Shown here: in pieces, positions 8,168 through 16,924 of the stretch | Layout of the letters: each line of letters opens with the position of its first letter | Numbering within the stretch: position 1 is the stretch's first letter | DNA from: UBA1381 sp964399965 | Lineage (GTDB): Bacteria > Bacillota > Clostridia > UBA1381 | DNA: 64,000 nucleotides | Assembly (NCBI GenBank): GCA_964399965.1 | Contig: CAYNRX010000006.1 | Span: 1 to 64,000, forward strand | Direction: 5' to 3' | Program-made: the position numbers and the translations under genes | The notes under the pieces: model-generated | The model's database searches: none | Seen by the model: only the letters and a program-made list of their open reading frames with translations | Told to the model about the DNA's origin: nothing

Positions 8168-9244
8168 ATGAGCAGAGTTTATAATTTTTCAGCAGGTCCG
8201 TCAATGCTTCCGCTGGAGGTGTTGGAAAAGGCTGCGTCGGAAATGACGGAGTACGGCACAAGCGGTATGAGCGTTATGGAAATGAGCCATCGCTCGAAGG
8301 ATTTTGACGATATCATAAAAGGAGCTGAAGCTCTGGTAAGAGAGCTTATGAACGTGCCGGATAATTATAAAGTGCTGTTTTTGCAGGGCGGCGGTTCGTC
8401 GCAGTTTGCAATGGTGCCGATGAACCTGGGCAATAAGAACAAAAAGTGCGATATCGTGATCACCGGCCAGTGGGCGAAAAAAGCGGCGGCCGAGGCTAAG
8501 AGATATATCAGTGTAAACGAGGTCGCAAGCTCCGCTGACAAGACCTTCAGCTATATACCCAAGCTCGACAAGAGCACGTTCTCCAAGGACGCGGATTATT
8601 TCTATATATGCTACAACAATACGATATACGGTACTCGCTGGACTAAGCTGCCCGAAACGGACGTTCCGCTGGTGGCCGATATCTCCTCCTGCATCATGTC
8701 GGAGGTCATAGATGTGGAAAAGTTTGGCCTGTTGTTTGCGGGCGCGCAGAAGAACCTCGGCCCGGCCGGCGTTACGCTCGTTATCGTGCGTGAGGATCTT
8801 ATTGGCAACGCAATGGATATAACGCCGACAATGTTTGACTACAAGATACATGCTGATAACGATTCGCTCTACAACACACCTCCCACATACGGCATCTATA
8901 TGCTCAAGCTCGTTATGGAGTGGGTAAAGGAGCAGGGAGGAGTGGCAGTGCTTCAGGCTTTGAACGAAAAGAAGGCAGCTATCCTCTATGATTACCTTGA
9001 TTCCTCGAAGATGTTCCGCGGCACGGTCGCTAAAGAGGATCGTTCTTTGATGAATGTTCCCTTTGTGACCGGTGACAAGGAGCTTGACGCTAAGTTTATC
9101 GCTGAGGCGACAAAGGCAGGGTTTGTGAATCTCAAGGGTCACAGAACGGTAGGCGGCATGAGAGCAAGCATCTACAATGCAATGCCGATAGAGGGCGTTG
9201 AGGCTCTGGTCGCCTTTATGAAGAAGTTTGAAGAGGAAAACTAA
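8168..9244 (+). CDS. serC: Phosphoserine aminotransferase
   Basis: 358 residues, full length for the class V aminotransferase SerC. Seen: NFSAGPSMLP at the start, QGGGSSQFAMVP, DISSCIMS, and the PLP lysine in GAQKNLGPAG; the end carries GGMRASIYNAMP. It transfers an amino group from glutamate to 3-phosphohydroxypyruvate to give phosphoserine (second step of serine synthesis; also usable for pyridoxal phosphate synthesis). It is first in a two-gene operon with serA 21 nt downstream. TTGGAGG lies 9-10 nt before the ATG. Confidence 0.96.
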   Translation: MSRVYNFSAGPSMLPLEVLEKAASEMTEYGTSGMSVMEMSHRSKDFDDIIKGAEALVRELMNVPDNYKVLFLQGGGSSQFAMVPMNLGNKNKKCDIVITGQWAKKAAAEAKRYISVNEVASSADKTFSYIPKLDKSTFSKDADYFYICYNNTIYGTRWTKLPETDVPLVADISSCIMSEVIDVEKFGLLFAGAQKNLGPAGVTLVIVREDLIGNAMDITPTMFDYKIHADNDSLYNTPPTYGIYMLKLVMEWVKEQGGVAVLQALNEKKAAILYDYLDSSKMFRGTVAKEDRSLMNVPFVTGDKELDAKFIAEATKAGFVNLKGHRTVGGMRASIYNAMPIEGVEALVAFMKKFEEEN

Positions 9245-9265
9245 GCCACGAAAGGAATATATAAA

Positions 9266-10426
9266 ATGTACAAAATTCTTACATTAAATAAAATAGCCAA
9301 GTGCGGCCTTGACAGGCTAGATGCGGCGAAATATCAGATAACGAACGATGAAAAGGATCCCGATGGTATAATCCTGAGAAGCTATTCCATGCACGATATG
9401 GAGCTGGGCGAAAACCTTAAGGCAGTAGCAAGAGCCGGTGCAGGAACGAATAATATTCCCATAGACAAGTGCACGGAAAAGGGGATAGTGGTATTTAACA
9501 CTCCGGGCGCTAACGCCAACGCAGTTAAGGAGCTGGTGATCGCCGGTATGCTGCTGGCGTCCAGAAAGATCGTACAGGGCATCAATTGGGCAAACAGTCT
9601 GACCGGCGACGATATCGCCAAGCAAGTAGAAAAGTGCAAATCAAATTTTGCCGGTTGCGAGATAAAAGGTAAGACGCTGGGCGTTATCGGACTGGGTGCG
9701 ATCGGCGTGCTGGTGGCAAATGCCGCGGTTGAGCTGGGCATGAGCGTCATCGGGTATGACCCCTATCTTTCGGTAGACGGGGCATGGAAGATATCGAGCG
9801 GAATAAAGCACGCGGCCAACATTGAGGACGTGTTCGCCAATTCCGATTACATCACGATACACGTGCCGTTGACGCCGGATACAAAGGATACGGTAAACAA
9901 GGACACTATTGCTCTGATGAAGGACGGAGTAAAAATAATGAACTTTGCCAGAGGAGGGCTTGTCAACAGCGCGGATATCAAGGAGGCGCTGGCTTCCGGT
10001 AAGGTATCCTGCTATGTGGTGGACTTCCCGGACGGAGACGTTGTAGGCGTTGAGGGCGTTTTGCCGGTACCGCATCTGGGAGCTTCCACAGAGGAGTCGG
10101 AGGACAATTGCGCGATGATGGCGGCTGACGAGATATCAGCGTACCTGGAAACCGGCGATATCACCAATTCGGTGAATCTGCCCAACTGCTCGCTCCCCAT
10201 GGGCAGCGGCGGCAGAGTGGCTGTTATTCACCACAATAAGCCGAAGATGATAGGCGCGTTCACAACGATGCTGTCGAATGCGGATATAAACATCTCCGAT
10301 ATGATAAACAAATCCAAGGGAGAAAATGCATATACGATAATGAACACCGATTCGCCGGTATCTGAAGAGCTTGCCAAGCAGATGGAGACCGTGGACGGAG
10401 TTGTTAAGGTAAGGGTAATAGCCTGA
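9266..10426 (+). CDS. serA: D-3-phosphoglycerate dehydrogenase with C-terminal ACT domain
   Basis: 386 residues. The substrate domain includes RAGAGTNNIPID; the NAD domain has GVIGLGAIG and the catalytic Arg of NFARGG; the active-site His lies in PHLGAST. The last roughly 75 residues (from VAVIHHNKPKMIGAFTT) form an ACT domain, the usual site for serine feedback. It oxidises 3-phosphoglycerate to 3-phosphohydroxypyruvate, the first step of serine synthesis, supplying SerC. It is shorter than the E. coli type, as is normal for this clade. The ribosome site is modest (AAAGGAA). The operon probably ends near the short palindrome at 10438. Confidence 0.94.
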   Translation: MYKILTLNKIAKCGLDRLDAAKYQITNDEKDPDGIILRSYSMHDMELGENLKAVARAGAGTNNIPIDKCTEKGIVVFNTPGANANAVKELVIAGMLLASRKIVQGINWANSLTGDDIAKQVEKCKSNFAGCEIKGKTLGVIGLGAIGVLVANAAVELGMSVIGYDPYLSVDGAWKISSGIKHAANIEDVFANSDYITIHVPLTPDTKDTVNKDTIALMKDGVKIMNFARGGLVNSADIKEALASGKVSCYVVDFPDGDVVGVEGVLPVPHLGASTEESEDNCAMMAADEISAYLETGDITNSVNLPNCSLPMGSGGRVAVIHHNKPKMIGAFTTMLSNADINISDMINKSKGENAYTIMNTDSPVSEELAKQMETVDGVVKVRVIA

Positions 10427-10437
10427 CGGCTTGTACA

Positions 10438-10472
10438 TAGATCAATTGCAAAAAAGGTTTTGTAATTGACTA
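10438..10472 (+). repeat. Hairpin-rich dispersed repeat, copy 5 (terminal palindrome only)
   Basis: A 35-bp solo palindrome beginning TAGATCAATTGC and ending GTAATTGACTA, matching the terminal hairpin of the longer copies. It lies 12 nt after serA and 25 nt before tig, and could act as an mRNA hairpin between these genes. Confidence 0.7.
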
Positions 10473-10497
10473 ATAAAAAATTTAAAGGAGAAGAATA

Positions 10498-11784
10498 ATG
10501 GCAGTAAAGTCAGAACAGATAGAAAAGAATCTTACAAAATTGACCTTTGAGGTGGAGGCCGAGATATTTGAAAAGGCTATAAACCGCGCTTACAAAAAGA
10601 ATGTAAAGAAGATAAGCATACCGGGATTCAGAAAGGGTAAGGCTCCTAAGGCCGTTATCGAAAAATATTACGGCGAGAACGTTTTCTATGAGGACGCGAT
10701 AAACGACGTGCTTCCCGAGGCCTATGACAAGGCTTTGGAGGAGAGCGGTCTGGATGCGGTGGCTCGTCCGGAGATAGACGTTGAGGATATTAAAAGAGGC
10801 GAAGCAGTAGTATTTACGGCTCTTGTAACGACTAGACCGGAGGTAAAACTTGGCCAGTATAAGGGTATAGAGATCGATAAGATAGAGCATAATGTAACAG
10901 AGGAAGATGTTGACAAGGATATCGATGCTGTGCGCAGACAGAACGCGCGTATGATCACGATAGAAGATCGCCCGGTGGAAAACGGCGATATCGCCAACAT
11001 CAACTTTGAAGGTTTTGTTGACGGTGAAGCGTTTGCCGGCGGCAAGGGCGATGATTTCGATCTGGAGATCGGCTCGGGAACATTTATCCCCGGATTTGAG
11101 GAGCAGATAATCGGCGCTTCGACAGGCGATGAGCTTGATGTAAATGTTACCTTCCCCGAGGAGTATCATGCCGAGCAGCTGGCCGGAAAGCCTGCCGTAT
11201 TCAAGGTAAAGGTGAACGAAATAAAGAAGCGTGAACTTCCGGAGGCGGATGATGATTTCGCAAGCGAGGTATCCGAGTTTGAGACAATGGCCGAATATAG
11301 GCAGAGCGTAAAGGAAAAGCTGGAAAAGACAGCTGCTGAAAAGGCGGAAACGGAGACAGAGAACGCCGTTATCGATAAGGTGGTTGAAAACGCAGAGGTA
11401 GACATACCGGCAGCGATGATCGATATGCAGGTGGAAAGACAGCTTAACCAGTTTGCGCAGCGTTTGAGCTTCCAGGGACTTAACATGGACGATTATATGC
11501 GTTATACCGGAACGAACATGGATATGCTCAAAGAGCAGTACAGACCGGCTGCCGAAAAGCAGGTAAGAGGCTCTCTTGTATTGGAAGCGGTAATGAATGC
11601 CGAGGGTATTGTGGCCGATCCCGAGGAGGTAGAGACCGATCTTGTGGATATGTCCAAGAAGTACAATATGGAGCTTGATAAGCTCAAGGAGCTTTTGAGC
11701 GATACGGAGATGGAGAATATCAAGAAAGATCTGGCAATAAATAAGACGATAACGATGCTTGTGAACAATGCTGTTGTAAAATAA
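10498..11784 (+). CDS. tig: Trigger factor, ribosome-associated chaperone/prolyl isomerase
   Basis: 428 residues in the standard three-domain order: N-terminal ribosome-binding domain with the GFRKGKAP signature (about 45-52), FKBP-type prolyl isomerase domain (NGDIANINFEGFVDGEAF to EYHAEQLAGKPAVF), and a long helical C-terminal chaperone domain. It meets nascent chains at the ribosome exit. A ribosome site AAAGGAG precedes the ATG. It is followed by clpP and clpX, the classic Firmicute tig-clpP-clpX order, linking folding with proteolysis. No clear promoter is seen in the 70 nt upstream, which hold the solo repeat, so read-through from serA is possible. Confidence 0.97.
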   Translation: MAVKSEQIEKNLTKLTFEVEAEIFEKAINRAYKKNVKKISIPGFRKGKAPKAVIEKYYGENVFYEDAINDVLPEAYDKALEESGLDAVARPEIDVEDIKRGEAVVFTALVTTRPEVKLGQYKGIEIDKIEHNVTEEDVDKDIDAVRRQNARMITIEDRPVENGDIANINFEGFVDGEAFAGGKGDDFDLEIGSGTFIPGFEEQIIGASTGDELDVNVTFPEEYHAEQLAGKPAVFKVKVNEIKKRELPEADDDFASEVSEFETMAEYRQSVKEKLEKTAAEKAETETENAVIDKVVENAEVDIPAAMIDMQVERQLNQFAQRLSFQGLNMDDYMRYTGTNMDMLKEQYRPAAEKQVRGSLVLEAVMNAEGIVADPEEVETDLVDMSKKYNMELDKLKELLSDTEMENIKKDLAINKTITMLVNNAVVK

Positions 11785-11837
11785 GCAATATTGCCATAGT
11801 GTACCATCTCTCGGAAATAGTGAAAGGATGAATAAGT

Positions 11838-12431
11838 ATGAGTTTAGTGCCAATGGTAGTAGAGCAGACAAACAGAGGTGAACGCTCGTATGATATTTTC
11901 TCACGCCTTTTGGAGGATAGGATAATAATCCTCAGCGAGGAAGTAAACGATGCGACCGCCAGTCTCGTTGTTGCTCAAATGCTGTATCTGGAAGCGAAGG
12001 ATCCGGACAAGGATATCCAGCTGTATATAAACAGCCCGGGCGGTTCAGTCACAGCAGGAATGGCGATATATGACACCATGCAGTTCATACGCTGCGATGT
12101 ATCTACTATATGCATAGGCATGGCGGCCAGCATGGGAGCGTTTTTGCTGGCGGCAGGAGCAAAGGGAAAAAGATATGCTCTGCCCAACAGTGAGATAATG
12201 ATCCATCAGCCGTTAGGCGGTATGCAGGGACAGACGACTGATATCAAGATACATGTTGACAGAATGGTCAAGATAAAGGAAAACCTGAACCGTATACTCA
12301 GCGAGAGAACGGGTCAGCCCTATGACCAGGTAGTAGCAGATACCGAGCGCGATAACTTCATGTCGGCGGAAAAGGCCAAGGCTTACGGCTTGATAGACGA
12401 TGTTATCACCTCAAAGGTCCAGGAGAAATAA
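11838..12431 (+). CDS. clpP: ATP-dependent Clp protease proteolytic subunit
   Basis: 197 residues, normal for ClpP. The serine-protease triad is visible: Ser in GMAASMGAFLL, His in EIMIHQPLGG and Asp in DTERDNFM. The INSPGGSVTAG oxyanion segment is intact. Fourteen subunits form the barrel that degrades proteins fed by ClpX, whose gene starts 8 nt downstream. No catalytic residue is missing and only one clpP is present here. GAAAGGATG stands before the ATG. Confidence 0.98.
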   Translation: MSLVPMVVEQTNRGERSYDIFSRLLEDRIIILSEEVNDATASLVVAQMLYLEAKDPDKDIQLYINSPGGSVTAGMAIYDTMQFIRCDVSTICIGMAASMGAFLLAAGAKGKRYALPNSEIMIHQPLGGMQGQTTDIKIHVDRMVKIKENLNRILSERTGQPYDQVVADTERDNFMSAEKAKAYGLIDDVITSKVQEK

Positions 12432-12438
12432 ATAATAT

Positions 12439-13698
12439 ATGGAAGAAAGAAAGCAGAGAAGATGCAGCTTCTGCGGCAGGGGCGAGCATGAGGTGGAAAC
12501 GCTGATATCGGGCAGCGGTGTGTTTATCTGCGACAGCTGTGTACGCCGCTGCGATGAGATATTGGCCAATACACCGGTTGCCAACAGGGTCAATACTGCC
12601 GAGCTGCCAACGCCTGAGGAAATAAAGAATTTTCTCGATCAGTACGTTATAGGTCAAGAGGCGGCCAAGAAGGTCTTGTCGGTCGCTGTATATAATCATT
12701 ACAAGCGTATAGGTCATGCGGACGCTGCCCGAGATGTGGAACTGCAAAAGAGCAATATCCTCATGATCGGCCCCACTGGATCGGGGAAGACGTTCCTTGT
12801 ACAGAACCTGGCGCGGCTTTTAAATGTCCCCTTTGCAATAGCGGACGCAACGTCGCTTACCGAGGCCGGTTATGTGGGTGAGGATGTGGAAAATATCCTC
12901 CTAAAGCTGATACAGGCTGCGGATTACGATATTGATGAGGCTGAGCGGGGTATAATCTACATCGATGAGATAGACAAGATAGCGAGAAAGTCGGAGAACA
13001 CCTCAATAACCCGTGATGTGAGCGGCGAAGGCGTTCAGCAGGCACTTTTGAAAATACTTGAGGGCACTGTGGCTTCCGTTCCTCCGCAGGGAGGGAGAAA
13101 GCATCCGCAGCAGGAGTGTATCCGTATAGATACGACCAATATCCTGTTCATATGCGGAGGAGCGTTCGATGGGATAGAAAAGATAATCCAGAACCGTGTC
13201 GGCAAGAGCGGGCTGGGCTTTATGGCTGACGTCAAGAGCAAGCGGGAGATGAATATTTCCGAGCTTTTAGCGGAGCTTACGCCGCAGGATCTTTTGAAAT
13301 TCGGCCTGATACCGGAGTTTGTGGGACGTTTGCCGGTGTTCGCCAAGATTGACCAGCTTGACCGCGATACCCTGGTACGGATACTTACCGAGCCGAAAAA
13401 TTCGCTTATAAGCCAGTATACGGCGCTTATTGCTATGGATAATGCTGAGCTGGAATTTGACCGTGACGCGGTGGAAGCGATAGCGGAAAAGGCAATAGAA
13501 CGCGGTACCGGAGCCAGAGGTCTAAAAGCGATAATCGAGGAGAGTATCCTTGACGTTATGTACCACATTCCGTCCGATAAGACGGTGCGCAAAGTCATTA
13601 TTCATAAAAACTGCGTGACAGAGGGAGCTAATCCGGAAATAATCCGCGAAGAGCCGAAAGAACTGTCGGAGCAGCTAAAATTGGAAGAAACAGGCTGA
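12439..13698 (+). CDS. clpX: ClpX AAA+ unfoldase, specificity subunit of ClpXP
   Basis: 419 residues. The N-terminal zinc-binding domain has CSFCGRGEHEV...CDSCVRRC (four Cys). The AAA+ module shows Walker A GPTGSGKT, the pore motif GYVGEDVEN, Walker B IIYIDEID and the ClpP-docking loop GLGF (in KSGLGFMADV). It unfolds tagged substrates and passes them to ClpP. Start ATG 12439 lies 7 nt after the clpP stop; the ribosome site AGGAG sits inside the end of clpP, which indicates translational coupling. A terminator follows directly. Confidence 0.98.
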   Translation: MEERKQRRCSFCGRGEHEVETLISGSGVFICDSCVRRCDEILANTPVANRVNTAELPTPEEIKNFLDQYVIGQEAAKKVLSVAVYNHYKRIGHADAARDVELQKSNILMIGPTGSGKTFLVQNLARLLNVPFAIADATSLTEAGYVGEDVENILLKLIQAADYDIDEAERGIIYIDEIDKIARKSENTSITRDVSGEGVQQALLKILEGTVASVPPQGGRKHPQQECIRIDTTNILFICGGAFDGIEKIIQNRVGKSGLGFMADVKSKREMNISELLAELTPQDLLKFGLIPEFVGRLPVFAKIDQLDRDTLVRILTEPKNSLISQYTALIAMDNAELEFDRDAVEAIAEKAIERGTGARGLKAIIEESILDVMYHIPSDKTVRKVIIHKNCVTEGANPEIIREEPKELSEQLKLEETG

Positions 13699-13706
13699 TT
13701 TAAACG

Positions 13707-13751
13707 GGCTGCCGCAGTAAAGCACAGGCTTTATTTGCGGCGGCCTTTTTT
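13707..13751 (+). terminator. Rho-independent terminator after clpX
   Basis: Imperfect stem GGCTGCCGCAGTAAAGC / GCTTTATTTGCGGCGGCC followed by TTTTTT; it separates clpX from lysA. Confidence 0.88.
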
Positions 13752-13771
13752 AGACGAACAGGAGGAAGATA

Positions 13772-15070
13772 ATGATAGCTGATTGCTTATCGATAAACGA
13801 GAAAAATCATTTGATGATAGGAAAACACGATACGGTGGAATTGGCGGAAAAATTTGGCACGCCGCTCTACGTTATAGACGAGGAGCTTGTCCGCAAAAAC
13901 TGCCGCACGTATAAAAATGCTCTTGATAAATATTACGATGGCCGGGGCTTGATACTCTATGCCAGCAAAGCGCTGTGCACGCTGCATATGTGCCGTCTTG
14001 CGGCCGAGGAAGGCATGGGGCTGGATGTTGTATCCGGAGGCGAGCTGTATACGGCCCTGAAGGCAGGCTTCCCGATGGAACGAGTGTATTTCCACGGCAA
14101 CAATAAGACCGAGGAGGAGCTTGTGATGGCGGTGGAAAACGGTGTTGGTCATATTGTTGTTGACAACATTTACGAGCTGGAGACTCTTGACCGCATTGCC
14201 GGAGACCGGGGGATAGTGCAGAGGATAATGTTTCGCATCAAGCCCGGCATAGACGCTCATACGCACAGCTTTATTCGTACCGGCCAGATCGATTCAAAAT
14301 TTGGCGTTGCACTTGAAAACGGAGAAGCGTTTGAAATTTATAAAAAGGCGAACGAGATGCAGAATGTAAAGCCGGACGGCGTTCACTGTCATATCGGATC
14401 GCAGATATTTGATATAGAGCCGTTTTGCCGGGCGGCGGAAGTCATGATGAATTTTATAGGCGACCTTAAGGACAAGCTGGGGCTTGAGGTAGAGCAGCTG
14501 AACCTCGGCGGCGGTTTCGGCATACAGTATACAGAGCATGACGATCCGGTGCCTTATGACGAGTATATCCGTCACGTTCACGAGATTGTAAGGGATACGG
14601 CTGAAAAACGCGGCGTTAAGCTGCCGTTTATCGTCATGGAACCGGGACGGTCCATAATTGCTCCCGCAGGGATAACGCTCTATACTGTGGGCGGCGTCAA
14701 AGATATCAAAAATGTGCGCAAGTACGTATCGGTTGACGGCGGCATGGGCGACAATCCGCGATATATTATGTATCAGTCTGAATATACGGCCGTAGTGGCA
14801 AACCGTGTCACAGGAGAAAAAACGGAAAAGGTGACAGTGGCCGGAAAGTGCTGTGAATCAGGCGATATTCTTTTAAAGGATACCGAGCTGCCGGAGATAC
14901 AGGTCGGTGACACACTGGCAGTGCTGGCGACAGGAGCGTATAATTATTCAATGGCCAGCAACTATAACCGCATACCGCGTCCGGCGATGGTAGCCGTAGC
15001 GGGTGACGATGCGAGGATCGTGGTGAAGCGGGAATCATATGAGGATCTTATAATGAACGATATACTGTAA
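13772..15070 (+). CDS. lysA: Diaminopimelate decarboxylase
   Basis: 432 residues, a fold-type III PLP enzyme. Seen: the PLP lysine in LYASKALC, the glycine-rich phosphate loop LNLGGGFGI, EPGRSI, GKCCESGD (the catalytic Cys and diaminopimelate-binding region) and GAYNYSMASNYN. It decarboxylates meso-diaminopimelate to L-lysine, the last step of lysine synthesis. AGGAGGAAG lies before the ATG. It is monocistronic. The promoter is not obvious between the clpX terminator and the start (20 nt), so transcription may come through the leaky terminator or from within clpX. Confidence 0.96.
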   Translation: MIADCLSINEKNHLMIGKHDTVELAEKFGTPLYVIDEELVRKNCRTYKNALDKYYDGRGLILYASKALCTLHMCRLAAEEGMGLDVVSGGELYTALKAGFPMERVYFHGNNKTEEELVMAVENGVGHIVVDNIYELETLDRIAGDRGIVQRIMFRIKPGIDAHTHSFIRTGQIDSKFGVALENGEAFEIYKKANEMQNVKPDGVHCHIGSQIFDIEPFCRAAEVMMNFIGDLKDKLGLEVEQLNLGGGFGIQYTEHDDPVPYDEYIRHVHEIVRDTAEKRGVKLPFIVMEPGRSIIAPAGITLYTVGGVKDIKNVRKYVSVDGGMGDNPRYIMYQSEYTAVVANRVTGEKTEKVTVAGKCCESGDILLKDTELPEIQVGDTLAVLATGAYNYSMASNYNRIPRPAMVAVAGDDARIVVKRESYEDLIMNDIL

Positions 15071-15329
15071 AAAATCCCCAAAGCAGACGAAGAGGATCTT
15101 GACCAACGGCGTATCGGCATATCCCTAGGGTGATTTTCATTCGTAGTCAAAGATATAAACACAGGAAATCCGCTAAAAAGGGCGGATTTCCTACATTTAA
15201 AGAGCATTTTAATTTTTTTGGCATATTAAACGCAAGTAAGAGCGATGTATCTATAGCCGTTTTTTTGTATGCGAACTACATGGTTTTGTCAGCCCTGGAG
15301 GATGCCTGTATAAATTTTTCAAAAATATC
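15071..15329. other. Gene-free stretch after lysA with one hairpin
   Basis: The only feature seen is a perfect 11-bp stem AGGAAATCCGC / GCGGATTTCCT at 15163-15192. It lacks a T run directly after it, so it is a weak terminator or an mRNA-stabilising 3' hairpin of lysA. No convincing coding sequence is present. Confidence 0.55.
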
Positions 15330-15358
15330 TTGACAAATTCCCCGAAATATGGTATCAT
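15330..15358 (+). promoter_or_regulatory. Promoter of the DUF3793/flavodoxin operon
   Basis: TTGACA, 17 nt, TATCAT. The leader contains the two palindrome-like boxes described next. Confidence 0.82.
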
Positions 15359-15365
15359 AATTTCA

Positions 15366-15418
15366 GTTAGCGATGGGTAATCGCTGTTTTTTAACACCAT
15401 GCGTTAGCTATGGCTAAC
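15366..15418. promoter_or_regulatory. Two GTTAG-N6-type operator boxes (candidate metal-responsive site)
   Basis: Box 1, GTTAGCGATGGGTAAT (15366-15381), begins just after the -10 box. Box 2, GTTAGCTATGGCTAAC (15403-15418), is palindromic and identical to box 1 at 13 of 16 positions. A third box, GGTTAGCTTTAACTAACC, lies before the ABC transporter genes (17565). The half-sites recall DtxR-family metal repressor boxes, although the spacing differs; the regulator is not in view. Confidence 0.5.
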
Positions 15419-15438
15419 TTATCCGAGGGAGGGATTTT

Positions 15439-16014
15439 ATGCGCATCAAAAGCTATGAGCATCTGCTGCTGTTCCATTGTGCCCCTACGCTATATGGAGT
15501 CAAATCGGCAAACCTGTTTTCATCAGGCCCTATGGCGCAGGAGGAGCTTGACGCTCTCATAAGGAGCTACTCGTCCATCCTGGCGCCGCACGGCATCAAC
15601 ATCGACGTGCTTTGCCAATGCGACAGTCATACGCTGTTTTACATATACAACGAACAGCTTTTGATGCGCAAATTATCCGCTCCGGCCGTGAAACGGTTTT
15701 TATCCGGACGCGGCTGGAGTGCGATGCCCGACTGTATTTCCTTATTGTCAGAACTTAAAAGACGCATATGTACAGAGGGCTTTCCTCACGAGATAGGACT
15801 ATTCCTCGACTATCCTCTTGGTGACGTTATCGGCTTTATCGAAAACAGCGGGCAGAATTTTCTCTGTAACGGCTGCTGGAAGGTCTACGAAAATAAAGAG
15901 GCCGCCCAAGCGCTTTTTCGTTGTTACGACCTTTGCCGCGAGGACGCCTGCCGAAAATACCTGGCCGGGCAATCGCTTGGCGATATCCTGGAAAGCAAGG
16001 GCATTTGTGCGTAA
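15439..16014 (+). CDS. DUF3793 family protein
   Basis: 191 residues matching the DUF3793 pattern common in anaerobic Firmicutes: LLFHCAPTLYGVKSANLF near the start and EIGLFLDYPLGDVIGFI near residue 115-130, then CNGCWKVYEN. It is Cys-rich and cytoplasmic, with no membrane span. Biochemical function is unknown. The family is often seen beside flavodoxins and iron-uptake genes, and here a flavodoxin gene follows 53 nt later under one promoter. An association with iron limitation is inference from context. Confidence 0.85.
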   Translation: MRIKSYEHLLLFHCAPTLYGVKSANLFSSGPMAQEELDALIRSYSSILAPHGINIDVLCQCDSHTLFYIYNEQLLMRKLSAPAVKRFLSGRGWSAMPDCISLLSELKRRICTEGFPHEIGLFLDYPLGDVIGFIENSGQNFLCNGCWKVYENKEAAQALFRCYDLCREDACRKYLAGQSLGDILESKGICA

Positions 16015-16067
16015 AAAGCCGCCATACGCGGTTTATATAATAAAAAAGAATGGAGCGTGATCGAAAC

Positions 16068-16478
16068 ATGAAGATCGCAGTTATTTATTGGAGCGGCACT
16101 GGCAACACCCAGTCAATGGCCGAATACATTGCCGGCGGCATCAAAGAGGCCGGTGCGGAAGCGGAGATATTCGAAGTCTCGGATGCTCCGATGAGCTTTG
16201 AAAATTACGATAAGGTGGCTTTCGGCTGCCCGGCAATGGGTGCCGAGGTCCTGGAGGAGGATGCGTTTGAGCCATATTTTTCCGCCGTGGAAAGCGGGCT
16301 GTCCGGCAAGCCGGTAGCGTTGTTCGGTTCCTACGGCTGGGGAGACGGTGAATGGATGCGTTCCTGGCAGGAACGTACAGCCGCTGACGGCGCAGCACTT
16401 TTTGAAGAAGGCTTGATCGCCTGCGGCGAAGCGGATGAGAGCGAATGCGCGGACTTCGGGCGGAGATTTGCCTCCTAA
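16068..16478 (+). CDS. Flavodoxin
   Basis: 136 residues with the FMN phosphate-binding loop WSGTGNTQSMA right after the first strand (MKIAVIY), a FGCPAMGAE loop and the FGSYGWGDGEWM loop that flanks the isoalloxazine ring. It is a short-chain flavodoxin, a one-electron carrier that can replace ferredoxin when iron is scarce. The ATG at 16068 is chosen because the fold starts there; an ATG at 16050 would add six unrelated residues. It is second in the DUF3793 operon. A repeat element lies directly behind it. Confidence 0.92.
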   Translation: MKIAVIYWSGTGNTQSMAEYIAGGIKEAGAEAEIFEVSDAPMSFENYDKVAFGCPAMGAEVLEEDAFEPYFSAVESGLSGKPVALFGSYGWGDGEWMRSWQERTAADGAALFEEGLIACGEADESECADFGRRFAS

Positions 16479-16489
16479 ACAGATACAAT

Positions 16490-16669
16490 TATTTCCTTAT
16501 TCTGGGGAGCGCAAGGGTGAAACCCTCGAATTCCAATCAATTTTTGACGACATGCGCGTCAAAAATTGCGAAAATAAAAGTTTCAGCGGTCTTTAGACCG
16601 CCAATCAACGGAACTTTTATTTTCTTCCTTAGCCAGAAATCAATTGCGAAAAGGTTTCGCAATTGACTA
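16490..16669 (+). repeat. Hairpin-rich dispersed repeat, copy 2 (MITE-like)
   Basis: About 180 bp holding, in order, the hairpins AGGGTGAAACCCT, CAATTTTTGACG / GCGTCAAAAATTG, a long stem GAAAATAAAAGTT / AACTTTTATTTTC with inner GCGGTC / GACCGC, and the end hairpin CAATTGCGAAA / TTTCGCAATTG. It ends in GACTA. The 9-bp direct repeat AGATACAAT abuts both ends (16481-16489, 16670-16678). The left terminal hairpin present in copies 3 and 4 is missing here. Confidence 0.85.
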
Positions 16670-16721
16670 AGATACAATGATCCATCCATAAATGGGCTTT
16701 ATTGGGCGAAATACATAAAGA

Positions 16722-16766
16722 GCACGGTCGTACTTTGATGCACCACAGTACGACCGTGTTTTTTCT
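16722..16766 (+). terminator. Rho-independent terminator
   Basis: Stem CACGGTCGTACT / AGTACGACCGTG, loop of 12 nt, then TTTTTT. It probably ends the DUF3793-flavodoxin transcript after the repeat. Confidence 0.9.
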
Positions 16767-16857
16767 ATGTGTTTCTATCTACGATCCTCTAATTATATGC
16801 TTATTGAAAATATTGTATCCTGCAATGCTGATTTAACTTAAATTTTTTATAAACCCC

Positions 16858-16886
16858 TTGACAATTGCAGCGTTTGGGTATATAAT
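16858..16886 (+). promoter_or_regulatory. Promoter of the TetR-family gene
   Basis: TTGACA, 17 nt, TATAAT: a full consensus promoter. Confidence 0.88.
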
Positions 16887-16913
16887 ATAACAGTGTTATA
16901 TAACACTGTTATA
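16886..16913. promoter_or_regulatory. 28-bp perfect palindrome, likely TetR operator
   Basis: The left half is TATAACAGTGTTAT and the right half is its exact reverse complement. It starts at the last base of the -10 box and ends just before the GGAGG of the regulator gene, so a bound dimer would block transcription. This is the usual layout of TetR autorepression. Confidence 0.85.
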
Positions 16914-16924
16914 CGGAGGTCGAT

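Noticed and set aside
15130..15333. Possible 67-residue gene after lysA
   Set aside because: No ribosome site or recognisable protein; it spans the hairpin at 15163 and the next promoter begins inside its end.
16481..16500. Alternative left boundary of repeat copy 2 at CAGAT, shared with copy 3
   Set aside because: It would remove the exact 9-bp direct repeat directly after GACTA. The direct-repeat boundary is preferred, though internal deletion of the left hairpin cannot be excluded.
16445..16666. Open reading frame across repeat copy 2, with similar frames over copies 3 and 4
   Set aside because: The translated similarity only reflects the repeated DNA. The frames start in unrelated flanks, differ between copies and lack ribosome sites.
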